A stretch of DNA of 64,000 nt from Meconema thalassinum. Lineage: Eukaryota > Arthropoda > Insecta > Orthoptera > Tettigoniidae. The position numbers and the translations under genes were made by a program. Numbering within the stretch: position 1 is the first letter of the stretch; the number at the start of each line of letters is the position of its first letter. Location: NCBI GenBank assembly GCA_946902985.2, contig OX336389.2, positions 789,632,979 to 789,696,978 on the forward strand. Direction: 5' to 3'. Below are positions 9,098 to 19,527 of the stretch, one piece after another. The notes under the pieces are model-generated. The model ran no database searches, was not told the DNA's origin, and was given only the letters and a program-made list of their open reading frames with translations.

Positions 9098-11903
9098 TGT
9101 GCCCTTGTATATAACAGCGTCGTATATACGAGAATCAAACTTCGGGGAGCGTTCAGTCCGGATATGCTTTCACTAGAGCTCAAATACCAGACGGCTGCTT
9201 ACAAATACAAGGACCATATGCAAAACTACAAACTAAGAAATGAGTGAAAAACAAATAAAATTACCACCATTTAATAACTGAATAAAAACAACAAAACATA
9301 AAAAATAATATAAACAAAGTCCACCCTGAACTTTACTCCCACAGTACAATAATTTACACAGATCTGAGTGGCCTAGAAAGGTCCACTCCAAAGAAATAAA
9401 ATTGTGGATCAAATTCCACTTGTCTGATTAATATGTATGCACGCGTATAACTACGCTAGAGAAGAAATAAGTACTTTTGATGGAGATTTGCTCACAGATG
9501 GAACAGCCAATATGCTTGCAAACCCCCATACTGCAAACCATTATTATGGCTTTATGGGACACACTCGTAGAATAACATACCAACAATTATAATTTTTACT
9601 GACACACGCAACCATATAAAATTTATAAACTAATTGATCTCCATCGAGATCGCAGTGAGTCAGGAAACTCCCAGCAAAACAGAAGCTTGCCCAATGGCTC
9701 AATTGCTCAACACATACATGACAACAACGTGGCCGAACATCGAGACCACCCGAGGTCAATGAACATGACAATAAATAAACAAGAAATAAGATGCCTAAAA
9801 CCCGATGATATTTACATGAAATAAAAGCATGGATAAGCTAACACGCTGGGACTCGATCAATCAAAACGCGAACAGCACCCATTTACCGATTACAATTCTT
9901 TTATCATTAAACAGGCTTTATTTTAATATAAGATAAACAATTACGAAGAACGGAGACCTGGTCCGTGAATACTAATGAGCACAGCTTGCTCCTTATCTGA
10001 TGGAGTACGCCACGTAGAAATACCTTCACTTACCACTCATTAGCGTCTGTGTTCAAAACCAGCCCTCCTTGTCGAAGCTTTGAGTCATGCTATTTATAAC
10101 AAGAGACTAGACAGTCCCGTTACGCCACCTGTTAATCGCGACATATAAATTCACACACTTCTTGTCAATTCCAAAGAATTGCAAGAACATCGTAGAAGGG
10201 GATTCCAACATTTTCCTCGCAAGGATTAAATGCTTAACCTGGCCAAAGCTTCAGACAGAAACCAGGGTTCCCGAAAACTCCTATCCCATAAAACACATAT
10301 TTGCAGACTCAACAAAGCATTTAGGGCAGAACACAACACAAATCTACCACGGGCCGACACTCCAATCAAATATCATAGATTTTGTGTACCAAGACACTAA
10401 AAGGGAAACTTCATCAGCAAATAAAGTCATTGGGCATATGACCCCTCACTTAAAAAAAATGCAACAAACGGCAATTAACACACAAGCCTGTGTAACAATA
10501 AAAATCTATACAATAAAAAGATTTCCCACCAATTCTATTACCTACTCTAGTTAATTCAGTTTCGCTTCAGTTATGATATCGGTTCCCAATTTGCGTCGCT
10601 TAGCCGCGCATTTTACGGTAGCGATACGCACTCGAGTACGCTTGCCCCGTGTACTTGACATCAACAAAAAAAATAATCTTCATACAGATAGAATACATGC
10701 CACGTTGCTCATGAACTAAACTAAAGTGTGTCAGTACCACAAACCAACTACAATAAAACACGAAGACAAAAATAAAATAAAATATTTACACAAAATAAAA
10801 TGTTCCCACAAAACCATAACCAGTTTGTCAAATAATTAAATTATTTAGTACTCATTCCTCTTTCTGCGTCGTCTCATCGAACATCGCCTGACATTCTCTC
10901 TCCAAAGTGTTTAGCTCATCTCAGACCACATGGAGCCGTAGAAACGTTGGTTCGATATCTTTCTCTGGGTCTGGAGTTCCATCTTGACGTTGAATAAAAA
11001 TAAAAAAATAAAATGTTATTTATAGTCACACGTAATTTTCTATCTAAATTTTGCCAATAGTTACTTTATTCACCATTTGTCTAGTGCAAAATTAAACGTA
11101 GACTTTCCCTAATAGTTGTAGTAGTGGGAGACTACTAAAATCTTACCGATACACAAATTTCACACTCAGCTGTGCGCACACAACTTTATTATAATGTTTT
11201 CAATAATGACCCTATCTCTGATAAATTTAACACAGTATATCTTCACGGTATGGAAAAGAATAAGTGATCACCTCACGGTGTCACCAAGAATCCACCTCCT
11301 CGTCACTCAGACGACAGTATTTATGTGAATATGGCAAAAAGACGGAGGGAGAGGGAAATCTATCACTAACTTCTATAATAATGCGACTATTGGCATGCAA
11401 CAGGTATCAAACAGTTTGAAAAATTATACAGGTCACAATGGGGCTATCGTGCTCTGGAATCGATCATAGATTTCGTTAATCCAATCATTCCCGCTTTCAA
11501 CTTCAAGCCGGCGTCAGACGCTCCCTTGGCGCTAAAATTGGTGACCCTCTCTGATTGGTAGTTCATGACGTCAATATCGCAGTTTAGAACAGAAGCCTCT
11601 GTCCTATGATTGGTTGAAAGTTCCTCTCATCTCTCTCATCCAGCAACTATCTTACTCGTAACGCTAGGGTGACAAAGAAATTACGGTCTGAAATGAGTCA
11701 GGACCCCAACACACCTTTGTCTGATAAAGTGTCTGTCAAACATTCCGATCTCGTCACTCCTTTGTTTCAGGACTGGGCACGTTCAAACGTACTGTCTCCA
11801 AATAAGCTTGACATTTCGCAATCCAGTCTGGCCTTCCTGTATGATTCTGGCAGTAAAATCAGAATATAATGAAATGAATAATTAGAATCATTAATATGCG
11901 TAG
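9098..11903. repeat. 2.8-kb direct repeat, copy 2
   Basis: Second copy of 2650-5454, offset 6448-6449. It starts with the LINE RT C-terminal tail but lacks the rest of the LINE, which is replaced by the Gag element on its left. It ends at tgcgtag and abuts a 5'-truncated LINE tail. No additional gene is seen in it. Confidence 0.9.
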
Positions 11904-12212
11904 CTTATTAAGGGTTCAATATACAACAACTCTTTTCATGTGGTGGGGTCTAGGCTGTGGAATACCCTTCCAGCCAGTGTCAGGGGCACCACCTCACTAT
12001 CTAAATTCAAGACCACCTGCTGGGGCAGCTTACTGAACACTGCTGACCGACAACAAGTGTGACTGGATGAGTGGGTGAGAGTGTGAAAGTCATTATCAAT
12101 GTCAATTTTTATTGTTTAATTTTGTAGCCACAATATGTTTATTGTATTGTATCAATGTGGATAAGTGTAAGAGAGGGCCAAGAGCCCTAACTGTGCCACC
12201 AATAAAGACACC

Positions 12213-12244
<32 letters not shown>
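11904..12244 (+). mobile_element. LINE 3' tail (CR1/L2-like) ending in (AAT)n
   Basis: Translation gives SRLWNTLPASVRGTTSLSKF and then a short tail ending QQV-stop, the signature C-terminus (xLWNxLP) of CR1/L2/Jockey-group RTs. A ~160-bp 3' UTR follows, with AATAAA and a terminal (AAT)n run at 12213-12244. Only about 340 bp remains, so the copy is heavily 5' truncated at 11904, exactly where the 2.8-kb repeat stops. A frameshift lies near the left end. Confidence 0.75.
12213..12244. repeat. (AAT)n run
   Basis: About ten AAT units close the LINE tail and directly precede the 4.5-kb repeat. The equivalent run at 23398-23422 ends an unrelated RTE LINE. Confidence 0.95.
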
Positions 12245-12245
<1 letters not shown>

Positions 12246-12260
12246 CGGCAGGATGGTAAT

Positions 12261-12899
12261 TTATGGTTCAATAGTGTCAGGTCCCACCGTACGTTGGTCG
12301 AAAGCGGGTGCTCGTCGCAGGGGACACTGGGGTCGTGATTGGTTTGTTGAATTACACGCAAGGCAAGTTCGCATTTGACCAACATAAACAATCTGTGCAC
12401 GATACCCTTCAATGGAAATGAACGAGGGGATGGCTTCCTTCAAGTCCATGCGCACTGCGCGTATGCTATTCTGCACCCGAAATGGGTATTGCGCAGACCA
12501 TTCTTCATTTCTATGCTCATTGACTTTACCATATTTGCTAAGAGTATTTATTATTGAACTGATGGGGACCTCCGGGGGAACATTGAGAATACGAACTGTT
12601 TTGATGGCATTGTCGGCAGCAGTAATGTGCACAGTCCCCATTCGACCATCTGTCAAAGTAATTTTCTGTTGGCCCGCATGTATACTTAACAACCTCTCAA
12701 AGAGTACTTGGAAAATTACCTTTAAATATACGGCGTTGTCCAAATTGTCGAGTTGTATCATCTCGATCTGGTCACCAGTGCCTTTCAAACATGTGGAGAT
12801 CCATTTGTGCCCCTCCCATGCGATGGGCCTGTTGTCGCGTTCAAAAACACATTTTAAAGTGAGCTTGGGAACAAATTTTGTAACCAAGGTGATTGTCAT
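12261..12899 (-). CDS. LINE ORF1 (Gag-like RNA-binding protein), copy 1
   Basis: An intact 212-aa frame starts MTITLVTKFVPKLTLKC. It contains an RRM-like stretch (TVRILNVPPEVPISSIINTL) and ends with a cysteine cluster CLACNSTNQSRPQC resembling the zinc knuckle of insect LINE ORF1 proteins. ORF1 coats element RNA. No ORF2 follows: the element (minus strand) is cut off after 12246 by the (AAT)n run, so it is 3' truncated. About 200 bp upstream (12900-13126) looks like its 5' UTR. The frame is preserved in both repeat copies, which may only reflect recency. Confidence 0.7.
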   Translation of the reverse strand: MTITLVTKFVPKLTLKCVFERDNRPIAWEGHKWISTCLKGTGDQIEMIQLDNLDNAVYLKVIFQVLFERLLSIHAGQQKITLTDGRMGTVHITAADNAIKTVRILNVPPEVPISSIINTLSKYGKVNEHRNEEWSAQYPFRVQNSIRAVRMDLKEAIPSFISIEGYRAQIVYVGQMRTCLACNSTNQSRPQCPLRRAPAFDQRTVGPDTIEP

Positions 12900-13126
12900 T
12901 TACTCGTACGAGATGATATTTATGCGAATATGAACCGCTAACAGAACACGGTATTCAGTGGTTCGAGAGCAGATATACGCACAGAAATAGCGAAGCACAG
13001 TACCGGTACCTCACGTGAGTCAGACGCGACCTCGCTTGACGAAGGCTGTCGAGCAACTCCTCTTCGGGCCTAGCGAATATTCCAATTAAACGCACTAGTT
13101 GGGTAGGTTTTTGCTAGGAATTAACC
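12900..13126 (-). other. Probable LINE 5' UTR
   Basis: GC-richer than the surroundings, directly upstream of the minus-strand ORF1 start and with no other assignment. The 5' limit near 13126 is a guess from the change in composition. It recurs at 24078-24304. Confidence 0.35.
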
Positions 13127-16017
13127 TTACCCACAAGGGAAGATGAAGAGAGAAGTTAAGGGAAGTGGGTTTCGGACTAAGGAACAAGTGTGGATAATAG
13201 GACGAGAGTCCAACCCCAAACAAAGACAATGTTTAGAGACGAGTGTCACCGCAAAGCCCGTGAAACACCTAAAGTAGGTATGGACCTGGCCGTAGCTAAC
13301 GGGAAATGCGGCTGGAGCTTGGGCTATTTGCCGGCGAGATTTGATAGTACCTTCCCTTCCAAGCCAAGATTCGGCTACTATGTGGAAGGGTGGTGGTCTG
13401 GCAAAGAAAGAAATGATGAGTTTACTATGTATCCCTTCCAAGGAGTTTGTTTTAAACAAATATTTTGAAGAATGCAAACAATTTGAATTAGCCGTGATGT
13501 TTTAGTTCTTGAAATTGTAGAATTTCTAAGGAGCGACCGAATGTCTCCAGGAAGAGTAGCAATGAGGCAATTATACCCTTGGAAATCATTTTGGTAAGAG
13601 CACCAATAGTTGCATTTAGGAATGGCTAAGCTTTTACCCAGCATGCGCCGACTAAAAGTTTAGACAATGAGAAAAACTTAAATTTGGAAAACCAACCATA
13701 AGTTGTAGAGAAAAACTCAACATGCAGAAAGCTGGCGGAGCGAGCACTACTTGCCTTACTGGCTAATTAGAATTAGCTATCAAAGCTAAAGAGGCTTTAA
13801 TAAGTTTGTGACTAAGAGTACTTGCTCTAATGCAACAAATAGTGGAACCGTTATTAATTTGATTTGTGAGTTTTTTAAATGTAAGCCTATAGGAAGAGTC
13901 GGGGAAGACAGGATCTTACCTAATCGTTATTTTATAGAAAATGATGAAGCAAAAGGATATAGTTTGATTTATTTAACAATGCGCAGAATATGATCAATTT
14001 AACAAGTGTATAATTTGTTTCCTTAAACCATTGAGGTCTCAGACCTCCTAAATTATTTAAAGTTTGCACTAGGCAATTGACAATTTTTTGGTTTGGAACC
14101 TTTTATAAGCACTAAAATCTGCATAAGATTTTAAAATGTTGCTAAGATTAACAAATTGAAAATTTAAAGATAATTAACGTAATCAAAGTTAAACAATAGG
14201 TCAGGTACAATTTGTGTACTATTAGAATTCCTATATGGGCATCTTAAAAGAATGAACAAATAACAGCTTCGAAATTATAACAACAACAAAAAAGAGAGAG
14301 AAATTAAATAGAAATTTCTATAACTTGTTATATTGATGCAGAAATTACTATTATAATTTATACAAATAGGGCAGGTCACTTATTGTGAAACCTGAAGAGA
14401 AAAATTCAGAAGTTACTAGAACTTCTATGTTTAAACAGGATCCCGAGGAAAAATAGGGCAAGTTACCCTTTCGTGAAACCTGGATCAACGAGATTAATGA
14501 AAAGTTGAGTACTTAGAACATAAACAATTCCTGTACTAGCAAGAAAAGAAAATAGATTAATAGGCAGTTTCTAACTGCTGATATTTAAGCAGAATGAATA
14601 AGTTATAAATGGAGAAAAGTTGGGTGGGCGCCTATGGTTTGGCGAGGCCTCATTGACATAAACATACATTTAAAGGTTAACCTAATTTGTTAGTAAAGCG
14701 TGGTTGAGGAAGAGGAAATAGGAACTTTGTGGAGAAAGTTCTTGGCCTTATTTATTTTTCTCGGATGAGCGCGGCGCGGATGAGAAGTTGAACGAGCACT
14801 GGTTTCACTATAGTCTATTGACGTGGTTGAAAAGTTCACTATTGTAGCACAGAAAGTTTATAGAAAGGAAAGTTAATGCGGTGGTGTAAAATAACTAGTT
14901 GCATTTTGGTTTGAGAGAGTCTATTGCGTTAAAAAATTTGTAGGTTATAGTTGAATGCAGCGGACGAATCCCCACGAAGGAAGACAAATTAGGTGTTGAT
15001 TAGCTGTTCATTAAAAAAATTCCTTGGTTAGAAAAAGTATTTCCATATGTGAGTGGAAAATACTAGAAGGTTTAGCTTGTAGATGAATTGTTTGGCGTGG
15101 AACATTCCAGAACAATCATGACTGTTGAATTGGGTAAATAAAGTCCAGCGGTGGAACGAGCTAAGTTTTCTATAGACAGTATTTAGTTTAATAAGAATCC
15201 CACGGTGTGAGAGCTCATTTTCAGTTAACATGCACAAAAAATTCTGCATCGTTCTACAAGATTAGCTGTCTTAGATAGACAAAGCCTGACATCGAAAATC
15301 CCGCGAAGATTGCAATTGCACAGCATTTAGCAACTTCTCACTGTCTATAGAACGGTATTAAAAGCGTATAGCTAATTAAAAGCGATTAAAATATGAAGAA
15401 CATTGTACTTAGCTCATTTCTGTGGTAGGAGATCCAGGCGACCGTTAGTTAAGATCTGGACTTGGCTTCCGATTCAAAAGTTTGTCTCTCGAGGAGAGGA
15501 GACGAGCCCTAGATAGGCTCCAACTGGAGGTCTAGACGACTGAAGCACAAGTGAGTCCAGCTCAACGAAGCGCGGAGGGACCAGGGAAGGAAAAAGAGTG
15601 GGGGTAGGAGACAAAGGAATATACATAAGAATGACAAACATTACAAAAATTAAGTATCTTCATGAAATGGTCTTCAAAGAGTTGATAGCAGGCGTCACTA
15701 GCGAAGCCTGGTGGATGGGATTTTAGACGAAGTCCTCTTGATCACGGAGATGATAGTTGGCGATAGCGATGAGATCTTATGGCTAGATTGGTAAGGAAGT
15801 CCTCTTGTACATGGAAAAATTGAGGAACTTCAGAGATTCGCTGCTAGATGACGCTGGGTTGATCATGGAAGATATATATCTAGAACAGACTTACAGGTAA
15901 TATAAGCAAAGTGCATAAACAAAGAAAAATCAGGAAATCACTGTTGGTGTTTGCGAAAAAGGAAGGAATGAAATAAAGCAAAGAGCAGCAAAAGCTCACT
16001 CTCTTTTACCATGTATT
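13127..16017. other. Unassigned AT-rich body of repeat copy 1
   Basis: No recognised gene. A plus-strand 92-aa frame (13190-13468) and a 61-aa frame (13808-13993) are open in both copies but match nothing I know. Two related short units lie at about 14365-14390 and 14454-14482 (tagggca-gtta/cac then gtgaaacctg), hinting at an old internal duplication. The tract could be an unrecognised retroelement or simple intergenic DNA. Confidence 0.4.
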
Positions 16018-16025
16018 CCAAGGAA

Positions 16026-16217
16026 GGAAGGAAGGAAGATTGTAGTTTTACGTGACCGTGAATCTTGTGATTATGAGCCACGGGACCTCCTTTTTACGTG
16101 GAATCCGAACCACAGGACATGGCATTTCACTTCGAAAATCCCACATGCATTGACCGGGAATCGAACCCGGACCGCCTTGGTGAGAGGCATACAGCTAGAC
16201 CGCTGAGCCACCACGCC
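16026..16217 (-). mobile_element. tRNA-derived SINE, present only in copy 1
   Basis: On the minus strand it starts GGGGCGTGGTGGCTCAGCGG (A box) and has GGTTCGATTCC (B box) about 40 nt later, the internal Pol III promoter of a tRNA-derived SINE. It ends in a (TTCC)n tail. An 8-bp duplication, ccaaggaa, flanks it at 16018-16025 and 16218-16225. The paralogous site in copy 2 (around 27195) has one ccaaggaa and no insert. Confidence 0.93.
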
Positions 16218-16225
16218 CCAAGGAA

Positions 16226-16325
16226 TACACCACTAGTACTGATGCCACATTAACGCAGGTCACCATAAGATTAAATACATGCCCAAGCATACGGGGATGA
16301 ATGCAACGATGTCGCAAAACCCTAT
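16226..16325 (+). mobile_element. SINE 3' tail fragment
   Basis: The string with cactagtactgatgccacat, cccaagcatacggggatga and gatgtcgcaaaaccc matches the 3' end of the SINEs at 42434-42796 and elsewhere. No tRNA head is present. It recurs at 27201-27300 in repeat copy 2. Confidence 0.6.
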
Positions 16326-16642
16326 ATTAAATTCAAAATTTAGAAAGTTTATTTAACATGATTTAGACTTTTTACGGACAAAGTGTATTCTGCTTTCTAA
16401 CAACGTTCATTGACGTGATATATGAATTAAATTATGTGCATTTCCTATGATCTCTGGCTTCCAATATGATTTTTAAGTACAATTCATTTGGTCTTATATG
16501 CTTTTAATTTCCAATATACTATGACACGAAACTTTATGATTTTAAAACGCAACTGAATAAGAACTAAAAAGTGAGGATAATATCATGTCGAGTATGTCAC
16601 AATTGTATATTGCCTGAACTTGATCTTGAAAGTTGCTGTTTA

Positions 16643-16858
16643 GACTTAGGAGCTTTGACATCGTGGTAATTTTAGCCCCGTGTACTTGGTTGAGTGCAGA
16701 ATTTGTCTAATAACCAGTTTTATTGTGGTGTCTGTATTTTGTCTGGGAAGGAGACGACCATGAACTCTTGTACGAAATCATCCTAGCATTAGCTTACAGT
16801 AGAACGGTGGGATTCATGGATAATCACTTCTAGGATGGCTGAGGTAGCTATCGAATCA
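16643..16858 (-). mobile_element. SINE 3' part cut at the repeat edge
   Basis: Minus-strand SINE body (compare 58925-59285): tail with tgtacttggttgag, then ggataatcacttctaggatggc and gctatcgaatca. The 5' head is missing because homology with copy 2 stops at 16858; in copy 2 the SINE runs on to about 28015. Confidence 0.7.
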
Positions 16859-17078
16859 TGGGTAATGATGCTGCGTCTTATATCGGCAAATACGGAGGAA
16901 CTGTGCTTCGTTTGTGGCTTCCAGGGAATAATAGTGGCATTACTTTTAGTGCTGAATGTGTGTTAGTGTTATCTAGTGTAAGTGTTCCTTTGTAATAGTG
17001 TTTTAAAGTAATATTTAATATGAATTTTGTGCTATAAATGTCCGCCATCTTGGTAATTGCGACAATATTATTCCATAG

Positions 17079-17861
17079 CAAGAGTTTAGTGCTTTTCAGT
17101 CGGTCAACACGAATGTACCCAAAAGAGATGGGTTATGCCCTAATCCTGAAATAAATTACATGAGATTAATAAAACACTAGGATGACCAGTTTCGATCGTC
17201 AAGCGATCATCATCAGATCCATTACACTTAGGCTACAAAATCTATGTTTGAAATACAGGTGAAAATATTTACAATATGTATAATTATTTAGTAGCAGTAT
17301 TGGTACTGCAACTGTCAGTGTATGCTAAATGCAGTATATATGTTAGGTTAAATGCTAAATGGTGATAGCTATCCGGAGATTGTACTTTAGAGAGATTATA
17401 AGGTTGTAAACTATGGTTATACTATAAAATTTTTGGCTAACTACTTATCTGATTGTCTTCCGTATTACAGCTACTCGCAGTTTTCGTGCTCACTGGAACT
17501 CGCTGTGCGGTCGACTGCGGTGGTTATCTTAACGACTGGTTTTTCCCCTGCCTCCTCCCCCCTGTCCCTACGTGCTGTGGGGAGTGATAGCGATGTGTTT
17601 ATGTGAGGTGTTGCCAACCTAGATAAGATGTATGTTATTGAATGAGGTGGGTCCACAACTATTAAAGACCGTGGATTGGCCCTCGCCACGCGTGGAGCAT
17701 AACCCATTCGAACTTAGCGTTGACGGTCTGATGAGGACGTCCCGGCACCTTTAATACTGCCGTGAATATGGGCCTTGGTTTATTGCAGAAGCAAAGTACA
17801 TCGTACACCTGATCCAGATAACATTTACCTATTAAAAACCCCCTAATTTCCCCCCTTTTTT
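17079..17861. repeat. Left inverted arm (pLTR) of the Penelope element
   Basis: Reverse complement of 18738-19527 with few differences. In element orientation it follows the coding region. Its inner end is a pyrimidine run (cccccctttttt), matched by the G-rich run opening the right arm. It contains a hammerhead-like motif at 17180-17220. Confidence 0.93.
17180..17220 (-). ncRNA. Hammerhead-like ribozyme, left arm
   Basis: Minus strand, which is the sense strand of the element: GGAT, CTGATGA, an extra T, a 5-bp stem (GATCG/CGATC) with loop CTTGA, GAAA, C-TG-G, TC, ATCC. GGAT and ATCC pair as stem I; the predicted cut follows GTC. Stem III is reduced to about one pair, as described for the minimal hammerheads of Penelope-like elements. 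The extra T after CTGATGA departs from the strict consensus. The likely role is processing of element RNA. Confidence 0.7.
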
Positions 17862-17880
17862 ATCTAGCTTGGCTGTGTCG

Positions 17881-18737
17881 CTAAATTGTGTTTTGTTTCC
17901 GACAGGGTGTGTTATTTAGTAGCGTGAAGAGGGGTGAGCTCTCCATGAACGTGTGTTCATTTAGATTGTTGGGATTGTTTCGTTTGGCTAGGTGTATCTC
18001 GATTGCTTCCTTTATGTCAAGAGCTCTGCCTTTCGATTCGTGATGGATTATTTTAAGGTCCGACTCTATGTTGGTAAAGCTGTGCCCTGCGTCACACATA
18101 TGTTCGCACACGGCTGAATGTGTTCCGTATCTTATCGCATTCCTATGTTCATTATAACGTGTGTCTACTCGCCTTCCACTCTGTCCGATGTAATTAGCTT
18201 GACAATCGGTGTCTTGGCACGTTATAGAATATACCCCTGACCTTGAATACGGGTCACGTTTATTTAGATTACTATTTAGGAGGTGCCTAGCTGTTGTGTT
18301 TTTCGTCGTGAAAGCTATCTTTATGCCTTGTTTTTTGAATAGGTTAGTGATTTTATATGTATTCGCATTCACATAGTTGAAACGCGCAAATTTTTTTCTC
18401 ATTACTGTCCGGTTTGGGAATCGTTTTATCTTTATTTTTATGTTTGGCTATAATTTGATTTATTTTGCTTGGCGAGAAGTTGTTTTCCTTTGCTATTTGC
18501 ATAATAGTTCTTATTTCCTTATTATAGTTGTCTTTTGACATGGGTATGTTTAAAGCTCTGTGCACCATTGAATTGAAACCCGCTAGTTTGTGCGTACTGG
18601 GGTGATTAGACTGATTGTCGATTGCATGTGAGGTTTGTGTTGCTTTCCGGAATATGGAATATGAAAGGTCGTTGTCTTTACGTTCAATAGTTATATCGAG
18701 ATAATTTATTTTCCGGTCTATTTCGGATTCCTTGGTG
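17881..18737 (-). pseudogene. Penelope-like RT C-terminus and GIY-YIG endonuclease
   Basis: Reading leftward from 18737: KINYLDITIERKDN and HKLAGFNSMVHRALNIPMSK, typical of the Penelope RT palm/thumb. A frameshift near 18395 follows, then a 173-aa frame to 17881 with GVYSITC...YIGQSGRR (the GIY-YIG motif), paired cysteines and histidines, and EAIEIHLAK carrying the catalytic Glu. The endonuclease would cut target DNA and the RT would copy the RNA. The catalytic palm of RT is missing: the coding region is truncated at 18737, where the right arm begins. It cannot be autonomous. Confidence 0.9.
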
Positions 18738-19527
18738 AAAAAAAGGGGGGGGGGGGAAATTAGGGGGTTTTTAATAGGTAAATGTTATCTGGATCAGGTG
18801 TACGATGTACTTTGCTTCTGCAATAAACCAAGGCCCATATTCGCGGCAGTATTAAAGGTGCCGGGACGTCCTCATAAGACCGTCAACGCTTAGTTCGAAT
18901 GGGTTATGCTCCACGCGTGGCGAGGGCCAATCCACGGTCTTTAATAGTTGTGGACCCACCTCATTCAATAACATACATCTTATCTAGGTTGGCAACACCT
19001 CACATAAACACATCGCTATCACTCCCCACAGCACGTAGGGACAGGGGGGAGGAGGCAGGGGAATAACCAGTCGTTAAGATAACCACCGCAGTCGACCGCA
19101 CAGCGAGTTCCAGTGAGCACGAAAACTGAGAGTAGCTGTAATACGGAAGTCAATCAGATAAGTAGTTAGCCAAAAATTTTATAGTTTAACCATAGTTTAC
19201 AACCATATAATCTCTCTAAAGTACAATCTCCGGATAGCTATCACCATTTAGCATTTCACCTAACATATATACTGCATTTAGCATACACTGACAGTTGCAG
19301 TACCAATACTGCAACTAAATAATTATACATATTGTAAATATTTTCAGCTGTATTTCAAACATAGATTTTGTAGCCTAAGTGTAATGGATCTGATGATGAT
19401 CGCTTGACGATCGAAACTGGTCATCCTAGTGTTTTATTAATCTCATGTAATTTATTTCAGGATTAGGGCATAACCCATCTCTTTTGGGTACATTCGTGTT
19501 GACCGACTGAAAAGCACTAAACTCTTG
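18738..19527. repeat. Right inverted arm (pLTR) of the Penelope element
   Basis: Inverted copy of 17079-17861, opening with a long A/G homopolymer run (18738-18756) and ending at actcttg. It joins directly to the truncated RT. It carries the second hammerhead-like motif at 19386-19426. Confidence 0.93.
19386..19426 (+). ncRNA. Hammerhead-like ribozyme, right arm
   Basis: GGAT at 19386-19389, CTGATGA at 19390-19396, stem GATCG/CGATC at 19398-19402 and 19408-19412, GAAA at 19413-19416, GTC ending at 19422, ATCC at 19423-19426. It is identical to the left-arm motif, so transcripts entering from either side would carry it. Confidence 0.7.

Larger units (their letters stand above)
5455..9108 (-). 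mobile_element. Gag-only LTR-retroelement fragment
   Basis: This block between the 2.8-kb repeats contains, in minus-strand order, a Lys-tRNA-like primer binding site (9067-9087), about 580 bp of leader, and one long Gag ORF (5917-8487). No protease, RT or integrase follows. The right edge is tgtgcccttg followed by TATAT. At the left, 5455-5916 holds purine-rich 28-bp tandem units (minus strand, around 5820-5915, each beginning GATGGCA) that resemble a polypurine tract region but no certain LTR. The Gag resembles that of the plus-strand element at 50101-52965, so this is a Ty3/Gypsy relative, either non-autonomous or with pol deleted. Confidence 0.65.
12246..16858. repeat. 4.5-kb direct repeat, copy 1
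   Basis: This block recurs at 23424-27901 in the same orientation with roughly 1-2 percent scattered differences by eye. It starts immediately after (AAT)n in both copies. It contains a minus-strand LINE ORF1, a long non-coding AT-rich tract, a SINE tail and part of a minus-strand SINE. Copy 1 carries a SINE insertion (16026-16217) that copy 2 lacks. Copy 1 stops in the middle of the terminal SINE, while copy 2 continues through it. Confidence 0.9.

Noticed and set aside
13190..13468. 92-aa frame conserved in both 4.5-kb copies
   Set aside because: The copies are too similar for conservation to mean selection, and no domain or promoter supports it.
14625..14660. ggcgccca on the minus strand as a Lys-type primer binding site
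   Set aside because: Only eight bases match, the TGG start is missing, and no LTR end or gag lies at the right distance.
16140..16215. tRNA gene on the minus strand
   Set aside because: A and B boxes are present but the sequence continues as a SINE with a target duplication and simple-repeat tail.
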